In this document: positions 1-7,749 of the stretch, piece by piece
How the letters are laid out: each line of letters opens with the position of its first letter
How positions within the stretch are numbered: the stretch's first letter is position 1
From: an uncultured Bacteroidales bacterium
GTDB taxonomy: Bacteria > Bacteroidota > Bacteroidia > Bacteroidales > Paludibacteraceae
Reading direction: 5' to 3'
NCBI GenBank assembly: GCA_900317745.1
Contig: ONHW01000004.1
Span: 1 to 64,000 of the forward strand
DNA: 64,000 nucleotides
Translations under genes and position numbers: made by a program
Notes under the pieces: generated by a model
Told to the model about the DNA's origin: nothing
Databases searched by the model: none
Seen by the model: the letters and a program-made list of their open reading frames with translations, nothing else

Positions 1-1
1 T

Positions 2-229
2 GTCCGCGACAGCATATTTGTGCGCCTAAAGAATGATACCGTCTTCATAGATAGGTGGCATAACTTATGGCGCGATAGAACAGTTGCAACCACCGACACC
101 GTCTATAAGGACAAAGAGGTGCTTGTGCAACTTCCACCCGAACGTTACGTCCCTTGGCTCTACCGCGTAGCCCTGTACGTCTGTATAGCCTTGGTGCTCC
201 TCATAGTTATACGTATATGCGTGAGATAG
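2..229 (+). CDS. C-terminal fragment of small membrane-anchored hypothetical protein
   Basis: The reading frame is already open at the first base of the window, so this is the 3' end of a gene that begins upstream. The visible 75 residues contain a charged stretch rich in R, D, W and K (for example NDTVFIDRWHNLWRD), a short linker, and a C-terminal hydrophobic segment of about 18 residues ending in ICVR, which looks like a single transmembrane anchor. The family is not recognised. Small proteins of this build occur near lysis or phage genes in Bacteroidales, but nothing here proves that. The stop is followed by repeats and a terminator belonging to the opposite strand. Confidence 0.55.
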   Translation, partial: VRDSIFVRLKNDTVFIDRWHNLWRDRTVATTDTVYKDKEVLVQLPPERYVPWLYRVALYVCIALVLLIVIRICVR

Positions 230-233
230 AGCC

Positions 234-297
234 TACCCCCAGCCCCTCCCTGAAGGGAAGGGAGAGTGGAGTGAGTGTTGAGAGTTGAGTGTTGAGG
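234..297. repeat. Low-complexity heptamer-type repeat tract
   Basis: A pyrimidine-rich part (CCCCAGCCCCTCCCTG followed by its partial complement) runs into a tract of 7-base units related to AGTGTTG. The same two sequence types recur together elsewhere in the window, for example after 2777. It lies between the fragment at 2-229 and the terminator of the opposite-strand gene. Confidence 0.6.
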
Positions 298-303
298 GAA
301 AAG

Positions 304-337
304 CAAAAAAGCAGCCGAGTCGTGAGACCCGGCTGCT
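304..337 (-). terminator. Intrinsic terminator of the S41 peptidase gene
   Basis: On the minus strand an AGCAGCCG...CGGCTGCT stem with one internal mismatch and a short GTC/GAC extension around a tetraloop is followed by a run of T. It lies 34 bases past the stop of the peptidase gene. Confidence 0.75.
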
Positions 338-370
338 ATGTTTGTATCTGTAGGCAAACGTATATGGCGG

Positions 371-1615
371 TTAGTATGCCTTGATGTAATCGATGGCTTT
401 CTCCATTGCGCCCTCGTAGCCTGCCTCTGCCTGCGTGATGGTTTTGGTGGGAGATACGCCCTCGCCCTCCAGCACACGCTGCTCGCCTACAAACCGCGTC
501 TGCATACTCGAGGTAAAGACGTAATGGTTGCCGTTGATACTGCCGAACTCGCCGTCGTGGAAGATAGTAGGATACGGCACCGACTGACCATGCGCGCCGA
601 ACGTGCGCTCGCCGATCATACGGCCCGTGGGCAACATCTTGATCGCCTCGGCAGAGAGTTCCGCCATGCTGATACTGAACGCATTGGCAAGTACCACATA
701 CGGGATATTCGCCTTAGCCAGATCGCGCCGGTTGGGGATAGCGCTCGTGTCAACCATCGCAGGGATCCACTCCGTATATTCGTAGCGACCCAAACCCTCC
801 TTGTAGCGCACGTCGGCGTAATGCATCGGCTCGCTGATGAACGAACCGACCACAATATTCAGGTCATTCACATTGCCGCCTTTGTTGCAGCGGTTGTCCA
901 GAATGATACCCAGCAGGTTGGAGTCGTTCAGGCACATATCCAGCCAACCTCTCAGGTTGCTCACGTACTGCTTCTCCTCGTCGGTCTCACCTGTCTCGTT
1001 GATCAGTTCGCTGATATGGTAGGAGCTGAGCCAGAGGTAGGCAATCTTCTTGCCGTCCACGTCGCGCGTGCCGAAATAGTTCTCGTACTCGCCGAACTTG
1101 CCCCAGTTGCCTCCGTCCAGCAGTCCGCTGCTGACATAACCGTTGACCGCATTCTTGATGTCCTCGATCGTGTACGACTGCCCGGCGGTATATTCGCGGC
1201 GTTTGACCTCCGCCATTCCCGGCATGAACGTGCACTCCGTGCCGGTGTGGATGTCGCGCACCATGACCTGCATGTGGTGGTCGATGAGCGAGGATGTAGC
1301 CTCGACATACAAGCCTGCCAGCGTGGCGGAGTCGGGTAGGATACCGTTGGTCTTGTAGTTCTGATCCAGCTCCTCAAACTTCGGGTGCATGCGGTAATAA
1401 ACCTCATCCCAATCGGTGGTATCAACGCTCCAGAACACGTACTGGGTGTTCAGACCTTTCCATACCGCCTCAAACTGACCCGCGTAGGTCGTATATGCCA
1501 TGTTCAGCGGATCGCTCGGGTCGAAATATACATCACCCTTCGGACGGCAGCCTGCTACGGCAACTGCCAAACACGCAACAACTGCGATCCTGTATGTAAA
1601 ATTCTGTATTCTCAT
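371..1615 (-). CDS. S41-family (C-terminal processing type) peptidase lipoprotein
   Basis: A secreted serine peptidase of the tail-specific protease family, 414 residues, probably anchored by lipid in the outer membrane or periplasm. The N-terminus is a lipoprotein signal (hydrophobic core then VAVAGC, Cys about 23). The peptidase core shows the LDNRCNKGGN loop near 240 and the SISMAE motif near 315-321 that carries the catalytic serine in S41 enzymes; TGRMIGERTFG follows. An upstream TTG would add three residues, but the ATG at 1615 is preferred. The gene follows the OmpA-like barrel gene at 1674-2495 on the same strand, and the two may be cotranscribed. Its leader consists of the AAAATTTG-type repeat. 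The substrate is unknown. Confidence 0.85.
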   Translation of the reverse strand: MRIQNFTYRIAVVACLAVAVAGCRPKGDVYFDPSDPLNMAYTTYAGQFEAVWKGLNTQYVFWSVDTTDWDEVYYRMHPKFEELDQNYKTNGILPDSATLAGLYVEATSSLIDHHMQVMVRDIHTGTECTFMPGMAEVKRREYTAGQSYTIEDIKNAVNGYVSSGLLDGGNWGKFGEYENYFGTRDVDGKKIAYLWLSSYHISELINETGETDEEKQYVSNLRGWLDMCLNDSNLLGIILDNRCNKGGNVNDLNIVVGSFISEPMHYADVRYKEGLGRYEYTEWIPAMVDTSAIPNRRDLAKANIPYVVLANAFSISMAELSAEAIKMLPTGRMIGERTFGAHGQSVPYPTIFHDGEFGSINGNHYVFTSSMQTRFVGEQRVLEGEGVSPTKTITQAEAGYEGAMEKAIDYIKAY

Positions 1616-1620
1616 GATCT

Positions 1621-1675
1621 TCAAATCTCCAAATTTTCAAATTTTCAAATCTTCAAATTTTCAAATTTTCAATTT
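1621..1675. repeat. 8-base TTTCAAAT repeat tract
   Basis: About seven degenerate copies of TTTCAAAT (or CTTCAAAT) fill the whole gap between the S41 peptidase start and the end of the barrel gene. The tract therefore forms the peptidase's ribosome-binding region; no Shine-Dalgarno site is visible in it. Confidence 0.75.
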
Positions 1676-2495
1676 AGAACACGTACCTCGCCGACACTCC
1701 GAACACCACGGTGTTGTGGTAGCGGTGGTCGTACATCAGCGGCTGCCGCCGGATCGTGTTGCTCATGCTGTAGTACAGTATGGTCTCCACGCCCAGGCGC
1801 AAGAACTGCCAGGGGTCCCACGACACGCCCACGCCGCCTACCAGACCTCCGTCGTAGCGGTTGTCGTCGGGCGTGAACTCGTAGGGCGCCTTGCGCGGAT
1901 CAGGTGTCAGCAGGGTAGTGCGCTTGACCTCGCCGCCCGCCCAGAAGCCTGCATACGCACCGGTGAGTATATGGCAGCGCACCACATCACCGAACGTCCA
2001 ATCAGCCATCACGGGCAACTGGATATAATGGTTGGTGTAATCGGAGTGAACATCGTTCGTCTTCAGGTAGGGTGTCATACGCTGCATGGAGTGGTTCTTC
2101 TGCACAAACATCAGGTCGGCACGCACGCTCATCCAGTTGTACAACATATACGTGGCACTCACGCCCGCATAACCGCCCCAGCCGCCGCTGAAACTCATGT
2201 CGTAGGCATAACCCGCCTCGCGCGTCTGCCAGTTCATACTGCCGCCGCCAATCACGCCTACCGACCAGAAACCCATCTTGCTGTTGTTCTCCATGATGAA
2301 GTTACGGCGGCTCTTGTACTGCGAACCGCGGCGACCCGTACGCGTCTTGCCGTACTCCATACCTATACGGCCCGAGCGAACCTCGTTGTTGCTCTGACCG
2401 AACGCAGGCTGCAACTCACCCAAACCGAACAGCATGACAGCTGCCGCCAAAAGACGGATTCCTGATGTGCGAACAATTGAAAAGATGTGACTCAT
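1674..2495 (-). CDS. Outer-membrane beta-barrel protein
   Basis: The 273-residue product has a signal peptide (LLAAAVMLFGLG... with a cut near AFGQ) and then alternating short polar/aromatic strands typical of small porin-like barrels, for example SVRADLMFVQKNHS and FLRLGVETILYYS. It ends in the aromatic residue (ARYVF) that the Bam machinery recognises. I took the ATG at 2495 because the promoter lies just upstream and the longer frame would run through it. The gene probably forms a transcription unit with the downstream S41 peptidase. The specific function is unknown; proteins like this are often annotated as PorT-family or porin-family. Confidence 0.75.
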   Translation of the reverse strand: MSHIFSIVRTSGIRLLAAAVMLFGLGELQPAFGQSNNEVRSGRIGMEYGKTRTGRRGSQYKSRRNFIMENNSKMGFWSVGVIGGGSMNWQTREAGYAYDMSFSGGWGGYAGVSATYMLYNWMSVRADLMFVQKNHSMQRMTPYLKTNDVHSDYTNHYIQLPVMADWTFGDVVRCHILTGAYAGFWAGGEVKRTTLLTPDPRKAPYEFTPDDNRYDGGLVGGVGVSWDPWQFLRLGVETILYYSMSNTIRRQPLMYDHRYHNTVVFGVSARYVF

Positions 2496-2521
2496 AATCC
2501 GTGTGTTTCTGTAATCCGCCG

Positions 2522-2553
2522 CAAAGGTACAAAAAAAATCCCACATTTGCAAA
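2522..2553 (-). promoter_or_regulatory. Bacteroidetes-type promoter for the barrel gene
   Basis: On the minus strand, TTTG, exactly 20 bases, then TACCTTTG. This matches the -33/-7 consensus of Bacteroidetes primary sigma factor. The expected start of transcription lies about 20 bases before the ATG at 2495. Confidence 0.8.
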
Positions 2554-2589
2554 TATATGTGAGATTTTTTTTTCAATCAGTGTTTTTTT

Positions 2590-2860
2590 TGACCGCCTTC
2601 GGCTGACAGACCGCTACGCTGACAGAAGACAGACCGGCTACGCCTGACAGACCGCTGACGCTGACAGAAGAGAGACCGCTGCGCTGACAGAAGACAGACC
2701 GCAGGCAGAGCCTGCTGAGAGACCGCTGCGCTGACAGAAGAGAGACCGCCTTCGGCTGACAGACCGCTGCGCTAAACCCTCACCTCACTCTCCCTTCCCT
2801 TCAGGGAGGGGCTGGGGGTAGGCTTCCACCTCCCCTTCTGAGAAGGGGTCGGGGGATGTC
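2590..2860. repeat. Heptamer repeat array (ACAGAAGAGAGACCGCTGCGC type)
   Basis: This gap between the barrel gene and the GDSL gene is filled by a mosaic of AGAGACC, GCTGCGC and TGACAGA units (21-base higher period, with 8-base variants), followed by the CCCTTCCCTTCAGGGAGGG-type element. The same mosaic recurs at 6888-7036 and in the 3' end of recQ. It contains short stems (CTTCGG, GCTGCGC) and no credible gene. Confidence 0.8.
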
Positions 2861-2862
2861 TC

Positions 2863-3567
2863 TTATAGCTGCGGCAGTATCTTGTACAGTTGTGCTGTCA
2901 CGCTCTCGGCAATCAGGTTGTGTCCCTCCTGCGAGGGGTGTATGCCGTCGCAGCAGAGGTAGGGCAGATAGTCGCGGTTGTGCAGGAACGGTGATGTTAT
3001 ATCCAGCACCGGCACGCGCTCCTGGTAGCCGATCTGATACACCGCCAGGCTGTACATGTCGTGGTAGTTGCGTATGCGCTCCTGCTGACCGCCGAGCCAT
3101 GCCAGCACGTTGTTACGGTCGTGCTCGCCCATGTTACGCGTAACAAAGTTGTAGAACCGCTTGTCGTCAATCAGCGGCAGGGTCATCAGTACAGGCTTGC
3201 TGCCCAACTTCCTGATCCGCTCGATCAGGTTGCGGTATATGCTGCGGAACGTGGGCAGTTCGGTCATAGGGTAATGGGCGTCGGCAGGTGCCGAAGCAAT
3301 ATCCGTCCAGCAGAAGTCCGAATCGTTGCCTCCGAACTCCACCAGCGTAACATCGCTGCCGGCTATGGCTTCGGCGTGCTGCTCGGCTATCTGCGTGCCG
3401 CGCGTCACCGTGCAGCCCATGCGACCGTAATTGTCGATATCTGCTTGTAAGTTGTCGGCACACTGACTGACAAAACCCGCAGGCAGAATCTTGTAACTCT
3501 CTCCGTCATAAATCACTCCTTTGGTAATCGAGTCGCCCAAAGCGACAATCTTCTTTAGCGTATTCAT
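2863..3567 (-). CDS. GDSL/SGNH-family hydrolase
   Basis: A 234-residue esterase/lipase-like hydrolase. All four SGNH blocks are visible: block I VALGDSITKG with the nucleophile Ser, block II Gly in YGRMGCTVTRG, block III Asn in VEFGGNDSDF, and block V DGIHPSQEGH carrying the catalytic Asp and His. There is no signal peptide, so it is probably cytoplasmic. The longer open frame upstream (to 4524) is an artefact running antisense through the LytTR gene. The ATG at 3567 follows a promoter at 3673-3704. The substrate cannot be told; carbohydrate esterases and lysophospholipases share this fold. Confidence 0.88.
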   Translation of the reverse strand: MNTLKKIVALGDSITKGVIYDGESYKILPAGFVSQCADNLQADIDNYGRMGCTVTRGTQIAEQHAEAIAGSDVTLVEFGGNDSDFCWTDIASAPADAHYPMTELPTFRSIYRNLIERIRKLGSKPVLMTLPLIDDKRFYNFVTRNMGEHDRNNVLAWLGGQQERIRNYHDMYSLAVYQIGYQERVPVLDITSPFLHNRDYLPYLCCDGIHPSQEGHNLIAESVTAQLYKILPQL

Positions 3568-3672
3568 AATTGTTGATTTAGTTTGGTTTTTTGCTTGATT
3601 GTTTGTTGTATCGGCGTCAGTTGCATGCAGGCTTGAGCCCTGATTTTGCGAACTTGCCTTCGAAAAACGATG

Positions 3673-3704
3673 CAAAATTACTACATATTTCGCACTTATG
3701 CAAG
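3673..3704 (-). promoter_or_regulatory. Promoter of the GDSL hydrolase gene
   Basis: On the minus strand, CTTG, 20 bases, TAATTTTG: a slightly degenerate version of the Bacteroidetes -33/-7 pair with the same invariant spacing seen at other promoters here. Confidence 0.55.
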
Positions 3705-3804
3705 TTAGTGGGATGATATGGCACGATTTTTGATGAAATACCGATGTTTGATGACTAAATCGGAAATATAGGGACGAAAAACATGATTTTCGGATTTCGT
3801 CCCA

Positions 3805-4641
3805 GTGAAAAAATATACTGCACAGATGATACTTATCCCCAAAAAACTGCTGAGTGTTCCCTCGCTGCTGGCGCATGTGCTGGCTATCCCGGCGTTCCTG
3901 CTGTTCTTTGTGCTGCTGTACAGCCCCGGATGGATAGTGGATATGTTGGATATGCAGGCAGGCAAGCACACGTTCAACCTGCTGATGTGCATGTGTATCG
4001 TGCTGGGCGTGTTGTGCGCGTCGCGCATACCTGTCACGAGCGTGCGCAAACATCTTAGTAACTTCACATGGCTGAGGTATATCTTGTGGTGCATGGCTGA
4101 GGTGGCTGTCATGTCGGCGTTTGTGGCGCTGTATCTGACTCTGGTGTCCCGCCAGTGGGATCCTACGGGCGGCAGATCGTACTTCGCCATGCTCGGATGG
4201 TCGGCGGCACTCGTGGGCAGCATAGTGGTCTATCCGTACTTGCTGCTCGACTCGCTGTTCACGTTGCTCGAGAGCCCCGAAGAAACGGCTGCCGAGGACG
4301 AACTGGTGCGCCTGTACGACGCAACGCAACAACTCAAACTCGTGGTGGCTGCACCGGCTATCGTGTACGTAGAGGCGGATACGAACTACGTCAGTGTCAA
4401 GTACACCGAGGGCGACCGCGTGAAGAACTACCAGTTGCGCAACACCATGAAAACCCTTGAGCCCGTACTGCTCAAGCATGGTATAATCCGCTGCCAGCGC
4501 TCGTTCTTTGTCAACCCCAGGCACGTAACCGTACTGCGTAAAGACAAAGAGGGACTGATAGTAGCCGAACTGGATATACCCGAGGCACGCAGTATACCCG
4601 TGTCGCCGAACTACTACGATAACTTGAGCAGGATGTTGTAA
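3805..4641 (+). CDS. LytTR-family DNA-binding regulator with membrane domain
   Basis: The 278-residue protein has an N-terminal half with about four hydrophobic helices (residues about 18-40, 50-70, 92-115, 128-150). After a short charged linker comes a C-terminal LytTR domain (about 180-278) with the family pattern VYVEADTNYVSV, LRNTMKTLEPVL and IRCQRSFFVNPRHV. Such proteins lack a receiver domain and are thought to sense a membrane signal and bind DNA directly. It is divergent from the GDSL gene, with about 240 bases between them. No clear promoter is seen on this strand. Confidence 0.85.
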   Translation: MKKYTAQMILIPKKLLSVPSLLAHVLAIPAFLLFFVLLYSPGWIVDMLDMQAGKHTFNLLMCMCIVLGVLCASRIPVTSVRKHLSNFTWLRYILWCMAEVAVMSAFVALYLTLVSRQWDPTGGRSYFAMLGWSAALVGSIVVYPYLLLDSLFTLLESPEETAAEDELVRLYDATQQLKLVVAAPAIVYVEADTNYVSVKYTEGDRVKNYQLRNTMKTLEPVLLKHGIIRCQRSFFVNPRHVTVLRKDKEGLIVAELDIPEARSIPVSPNYYDNLSRML

Positions 4642-4735
4642 TGTTTAATGTTTAATGTTTAATGTTGAGGGTAGTTGAGAGTTGAGTGTTTAGAGTTGAG
4701 TGTTTAGTGTTGAGTGTTGAGGGTTTAGAATAGAG
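4641..4735. repeat. Heptamer repeat tract (AGTGTTG / TGTTTAA units)
   Basis: Three TGTTTAA units followed by about nine AGTGTTG, AGAGTTG or AGTGTTT units, all in a 7-base register. It fills the gap between the LytTR gene and the RNase H gene. Related tracts lie at 5946-5970 and 8517-8612. Confidence 0.8.
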
Positions 4736-4752
4736 AGTTCTTATTACTAAAT

Positions 4753-5187
4753 ATGGCAAGTGAGATAAATACATCGGCTTATCCGTTGCTGCCGGCACTG
4801 GCGGTGGATGCGGCGTGCTCGGGTAACCCGGGCGTGATGGAGTTTCGCGGAGTGATAGCCGACACCGGCACGGAGGTTTTTCACCGCGGACCGTTTCCGC
4901 AAGGCACAAACAATATCGGCGAGTTTCTGGCACTGGTGCTCGGTCTGGCTTACCTCAAGCAGCATAACCTGACGTGGAATATCTACACCGACTCGGTGAC
5001 CGCCTTGGCGTGGCTCAGGCAGCGCAAGTGCAAAACCAAACTGCCGCGCACGCCCGAGAACGAGCCGCTGTTTCAGATGGTAGCCAAGGCGGAAGCATGG
5101 CTGCGCGCGAACACCTACACCACGCGAATATATAAGTGGGATACAGAGAGGTGGGGAGAGATACCAGCCGACTTCGGACGCAAGTAA
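4753..5187 (+). CDS. rnhA: Ribonuclease H-like protein
   Basis: A 144-residue RNase H fold enzyme that would cleave the RNA strand of RNA-DNA hybrids. The four acidic metal ligands appear to be present: D19 (LAVDAACSGNPG), E57 (NNIGEFLAL), D80 (IYTDSVTALAW) and a C-terminal D near 140 (GEIPADFGRK). It lacks the N-terminal caulimovirus-type hybrid-binding domain of longer bacteroidal RNases HI. The assignment to RNase HI rather than another RNase H-fold nuclease is an inference. It sits between the regulator and PrsW on the same strand. Confidence 0.8.
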   Translation: MASEINTSAYPLLPALAVDAACSGNPGVMEFRGVIADTGTEVFHRGPFPQGTNNIGEFLALVLGLAYLKQHNLTWNIYTDSVTALAWLRQRKCKTKLPRTPENEPLFQMVAKAEAWLRANTYTTRIYKWDTERWGEIPADFGRK

Positions 5188-5214
5188 CTTATAAATGCTT
5201 AACTGAATAAAGAC

Positions 5215-5949
5215 ATGGATAGAAACCTGTACATTGTAATTTTTGCAGCCGTGCTGCCGGCGTTTCTGCTGGTGCTGTATATATGGCTGAAGGACAAGTA
5301 TCAGCGCGAGCCGCTGCGTTACATACTGCGCGGCGTGGCGTACGGTGTTATCTCCGCAGGCCTGGCTTACTGGCTGGAGTCGCTCATCGGTGCTTTGGGC
5401 TTGATAGGTGAGCCGCGCTTCTTTCTCGGCGCTATATGGAACGCACTGATCGGTGCCGCTATACCCGAGGAGTTTGTCAAACTGCTGATGCTGTGGCTGC
5501 TGCTGCGCAACAACCCGTACTTCGACGAGCGCTTCGACGGCATAGTGTATGCCTGCTGCGTGGGGATGGGTTTTGCGGGGACGGAAAACATCCTCTACCT
5601 GCTCGGCAATATCGACAATTGGGAAACAGTAGCCGTTCAGCGTGCGATCTTCGCTGTGCCCGGACACTTTATGTTCGCTGTGGCTATGGGCTACTTCTAC
5701 TCCATGCTGTACTTCGGCGATATGTCGTGGCGCGAGCGTTCGCGAATCTTCTGGGTGCCGGTTACGCTGCATGCTATGTACGACGGACTGCTGTTCATGG
5801 CAAGCATGGGCACGGCGCTGACGGTTATTCTGGTGCTGACATTCTACGTGTTCTGCTACCTGCTTTTCCGCGGCGGCAAGCGGCGCATCGAGGAGCAACT
5901 GCAACGCGACAAGCAGGACCCGAATCAGGTGGCGCACTATAAGAGTTGA
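5215..5949 (+). CDS. prsW: PrsW-family intramembrane metalloprotease
   Basis: A polytopic membrane protein of 244 residues with about seven hydrophobic segments. It carries the PrsW signatures: PEEFVKL with adjacent glutamates 85-86 and Lys 89, GFAGTENILYLL with E124 and N125, HFMFAVAMGYF with H151, and LHAMYDGLLF near 183. In Bacillus, PrsW cleaves the anti-sigma factor RsiW; here the target is unknown and no anti-sigma gene is adjacent. The C-terminus is basic and cytoplasmic. Confidence 0.85.
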   Translation: MDRNLYIVIFAAVLPAFLLVLYIWLKDKYQREPLRYILRGVAYGVISAGLAYWLESLIGALGLIGEPRFFLGAIWNALIGAAIPEEFVKLLMLWLLLRNNPYFDERFDGIVYACCVGMGFAGTENILYLLGNIDNWETVAVQRAIFAVPGHFMFAVAMGYFYSMLYFGDMSWRERSRIFWVPVTLHAMYDGLLFMASMGTALTVILVLTFYVFCYLLFRGGKRRIEEQLQRDKQDPNQVAHYKS

Positions 5950-5981
5950 GTGTTTAGAGTTTAGTGTTGAAAGGAGATATG

Positions 5982-6887
5982 ATGCCTAAGGAAGTGACAT
6001 ATACGTATCGGGTGGCGGGGCAGTTGTTCCGTCTGCGTGGCGACGAGCGTCTGCTGATGGCTGCGCCCAACATGGCACCGTTTCGTGTGCCGGATGATAG
6101 TTGTGCAGACGCCGACCTGCGTTTCGATGTATCGATCCGAACGGTGGCGGCGCTGGCTGAACCCGAAGGGGTGGAGCCGTTCTTCACCGACAACAGCGAG
6201 GCGGATATGCCCCGTATAGAGATCTACCGCTCCGCCGACGAGTGGCTGTTTCGTGTAGCGCAGGTGGCAGACGCGCCCGTGTGCTGCGAGATAAGGATGA
6301 GCAAGGATTTTCGCCGTGCCGTACTGACCTTACAAGAGGGAGCGCCTGTGCACACGCAGCGTTTTGCTATCGATAATGCTGTCATGCTCCTGTACGCCTT
6401 TGCTACAGCCCACTGCAGTCTGCTGGAGATGCACGCTGCCGTGGTTGTGCACGAGGGCAAAGCACGTCTGTTCCTCGGGCATTCGGGTACCGGTAAGTCC
6501 ACGCATGCGCGTCAGTGGCTGGCGCAGTACCACACCGCCTACCTGCTCAACGACGACAATCCCGTGCTGCAGGTGGATACTGACGGCAAAGTGTGGGTGT
6601 ACGGTTCGCCCTGGAGCGGCAAGACACCTTGTTACCGCAACGAGCGCGTGCCTGTAGCCGCTATCGTTCAGCTGGAGCAGGCACCGCAGAACAGTATCGA
6701 GCCGCTGTCGCCCTCGCATGCGTATGCGTATATGTTGTCGTCATGCTCCGGTCTGAAAGTGCTGCACGAGGCGATGGACGGATTGCACAGTACGATCAGT
6801 GCCGTTGTTCTGGGCGTGCCGATGTTCAAACTGCGCTGCCTGCCCGACAAAGCTGCCGCACAACTGTGTTGCGAAGCAACGAAGTAG
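5982..6887 (+). CDS. HPr kinase-like / PEP-carboxykinase-fold ATP-binding protein
   Basis: 301 residues with a P-loop LGHSGTGKSTHA (about 165-176) and a downstream acidic LLNDDNP (about 188-194), the arrangement of the HprK C-terminal kinase domain. The N-terminal HprK domain is absent, so it is a member of the HprK-like group found in peptide-maturation and polysaccharide clusters rather than a true HPr kinase. AAGGAG at 5971-5976 is a rare clear Shine-Dalgarno in this window and favours the ATG at 5982 (5 bases away) over the ATG at 5979 or upstream GTG. It is followed by S26-like peptidase, PqqD-like and glycosyltransferase genes, with which it probably works. Confidence 0.75.
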   Translation: MPKEVTYTYRVAGQLFRLRGDERLLMAAPNMAPFRVPDDSCADADLRFDVSIRTVAALAEPEGVEPFFTDNSEADMPRIEIYRSADEWLFRVAQVADAPVCCEIRMSKDFRRAVLTLQEGAPVHTQRFAIDNAVMLLYAFATAHCSLLEMHAAVVVHEGKARLFLGHSGTGKSTHARQWLAQYHTAYLLNDDNPVLQVDTDGKVWVYGSPWSGKTPCYRNERVPVAAIVQLEQAPQNSIEPLSPSHAYAYMLSSCSGLKVLHEAMDGLHSTISAVVLGVPMFKLRCLPDKAAAQLCCEATK

Positions 6888-7036
6888 AGACCGCTGCGCT
6901 GAGAGAAGAGAGACCGCTAACGCTGACAGAAGAGAGACCGCTGCGCTGACAGAAGAGAGACCGCTAACGCTGACAGAAGAGAGACCGGCTGCGCTGAGAG
7001 AAGAGAGACCGGCTGCGCCTGACAGAAGAGAGACTG
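6888..7036. repeat. Heptamer repeat array (AGAGACC / GCTGCGC / TGACAGA)
   Basis: About six copies of the roughly 21-24-base mosaic lie directly after the HprK-like gene and up to the start of the S26-like gene. Units alternate between GCTGCGC and the 8-base GCTAACGC or GGCTGCGC. The array has no stops in some frames, which creates spurious frames on both strands. Confidence 0.85.
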
Positions 7037-7043
7037 CTGATAT

Positions 7044-7463
7044 ATGCAACTGCCTAACGAGATATTTATTCCTGAGATCGCCCGGCTGGTAGCCGAAGGC
7101 AAGCAGGTGGTGTTCACCCCTACGGGCGTGAGCATGCGTCCGTATATCGAGGGCGGAGTGGACAGCGTGACGCTTGTGCGTCCGGATGATTTGCAGGTAG
7201 GCAATATCGTTTTGGCAGAGGTGGCACCGAAGCATTACGTACTGCACCGGATCTATGCCATGCAGGGCGACGCAGTAACGCTGATGGGCGACGGCAACCT
7301 GCAAGGCAACGAGCACTGCACACGCAGCAACGTGCTCGCCAAGGTCAGCGCTATCCGCTCGCCCAAGGGCAGAGCCAAACCGCTGACGCGTGCCTGGCTG
7401 TGGAGACACACGATGCCATTGCGCAGAATAGCATTGAAAATCTATAGACATACATGTATATGA
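7044..7463 (+). CDS. S24/S26-like signal-peptidase-fold protein
   Basis: 139 residues. The pattern TPTGVSMRPYIEGG (Ser 30 as nucleophile), then VLHRIYAMQGD (His 68) and TLMGDGN matches the Sec11-type S26 catalytic core in which histidine replaces lysine. There is no transmembrane helix, unlike a true leader peptidase, so it is presumably cytoplasmic. It sits between an HprK-like kinase and a PqqD-like protein, a context known from Bacteroidetes clusters suspected of peptide maturation. Its stop overlaps the next start (ATGA at 7460). The substrate is unknown. Confidence 0.7.
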   Translation: MQLPNEIFIPEIARLVAEGKQVVFTPTGVSMRPYIEGGVDSVTLVRPDDLQVGNIVLAEVAPKHYVLHRIYAMQGDAVTLMGDGNLQGNEHCTRSNVLAKVSAIRSPKGRAKPLTRAWLWRHTMPLRRIALKIYRHTCI

Positions 7464-7735
7464 AAGTTATTTCCGGATTTGCATTACGCCCTCTGGGCAA
7501 CGAGTATCTGCTGATTGCCGAAAGTGTGAACCTCGTTAATTTCAACGCGATGATCACGCTCAACGAGAGTGCCGCCTACCTGTGGCGGAACGTGGCTGAG
7601 TTGGAGTGTTTCGACGAGCAGACACTGGTTGACCTGCTGCTGGCGGAGTACGAAGTGTCGCCCGAGCAGGCACGCGAGGATGCAGGCAAGACGATTGCCG
7701 CCTGGCGTGACGCCAAACTGATCACCGACTGCTGA
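7460..7735 (+). CDS. PqqD-like peptide-chaperone protein
   Basis: 91 residues of the PqqD fold. These proteins bind the leader of a ribosomally made peptide and present it to a modifying enzyme. The typical pattern is LNESAAYLWRNV followed by LVDLLLAEYEVSPEQAREDA and a C-terminal LxxxxLI stretch. The ATG at 7460 forms an ATGA overlap with the S26-like gene, which I prefer to the ATG at 7454. No precursor peptide gene is evident nearby, so a RiPP role remains inference. Confidence 0.75.
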   Translation: MKVISGFALRPLGNEYLLIAESVNLVNFNAMITLNESAAYLWRNVAELECFDEQTLVDLLLAEYEVSPEQAREDAGKTIAAWRDAKLITDC

Positions 7736-7749
7736 CCACCATATTGACA

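Noticed and set aside
338-1339. 333-residue plus-strand frame opposite the S41 peptidase
   Set aside because: It is an antisense shadow of a clear gene and rich in H, R and V as expected for such frames.
3568-4524. Upstream extension of the GDSL hydrolase frame on the minus strand
   Set aside because: It runs antisense through the LytTR gene and across the promoter at 3673; the first 300 residues are low-complexity and not protein-like.
6888-7036. CRISPR-like array
   Set aside because: The repeats are contiguous 7- to 24-base units without unique spacers of constant length, and no cas gene is present.
6799-7092. Frame through the repeat array after the HprK-like gene
   Set aside because: The repeat has no stops in several frames, so open frames (DRRETAALTEERP) arise on both strands without being genes.
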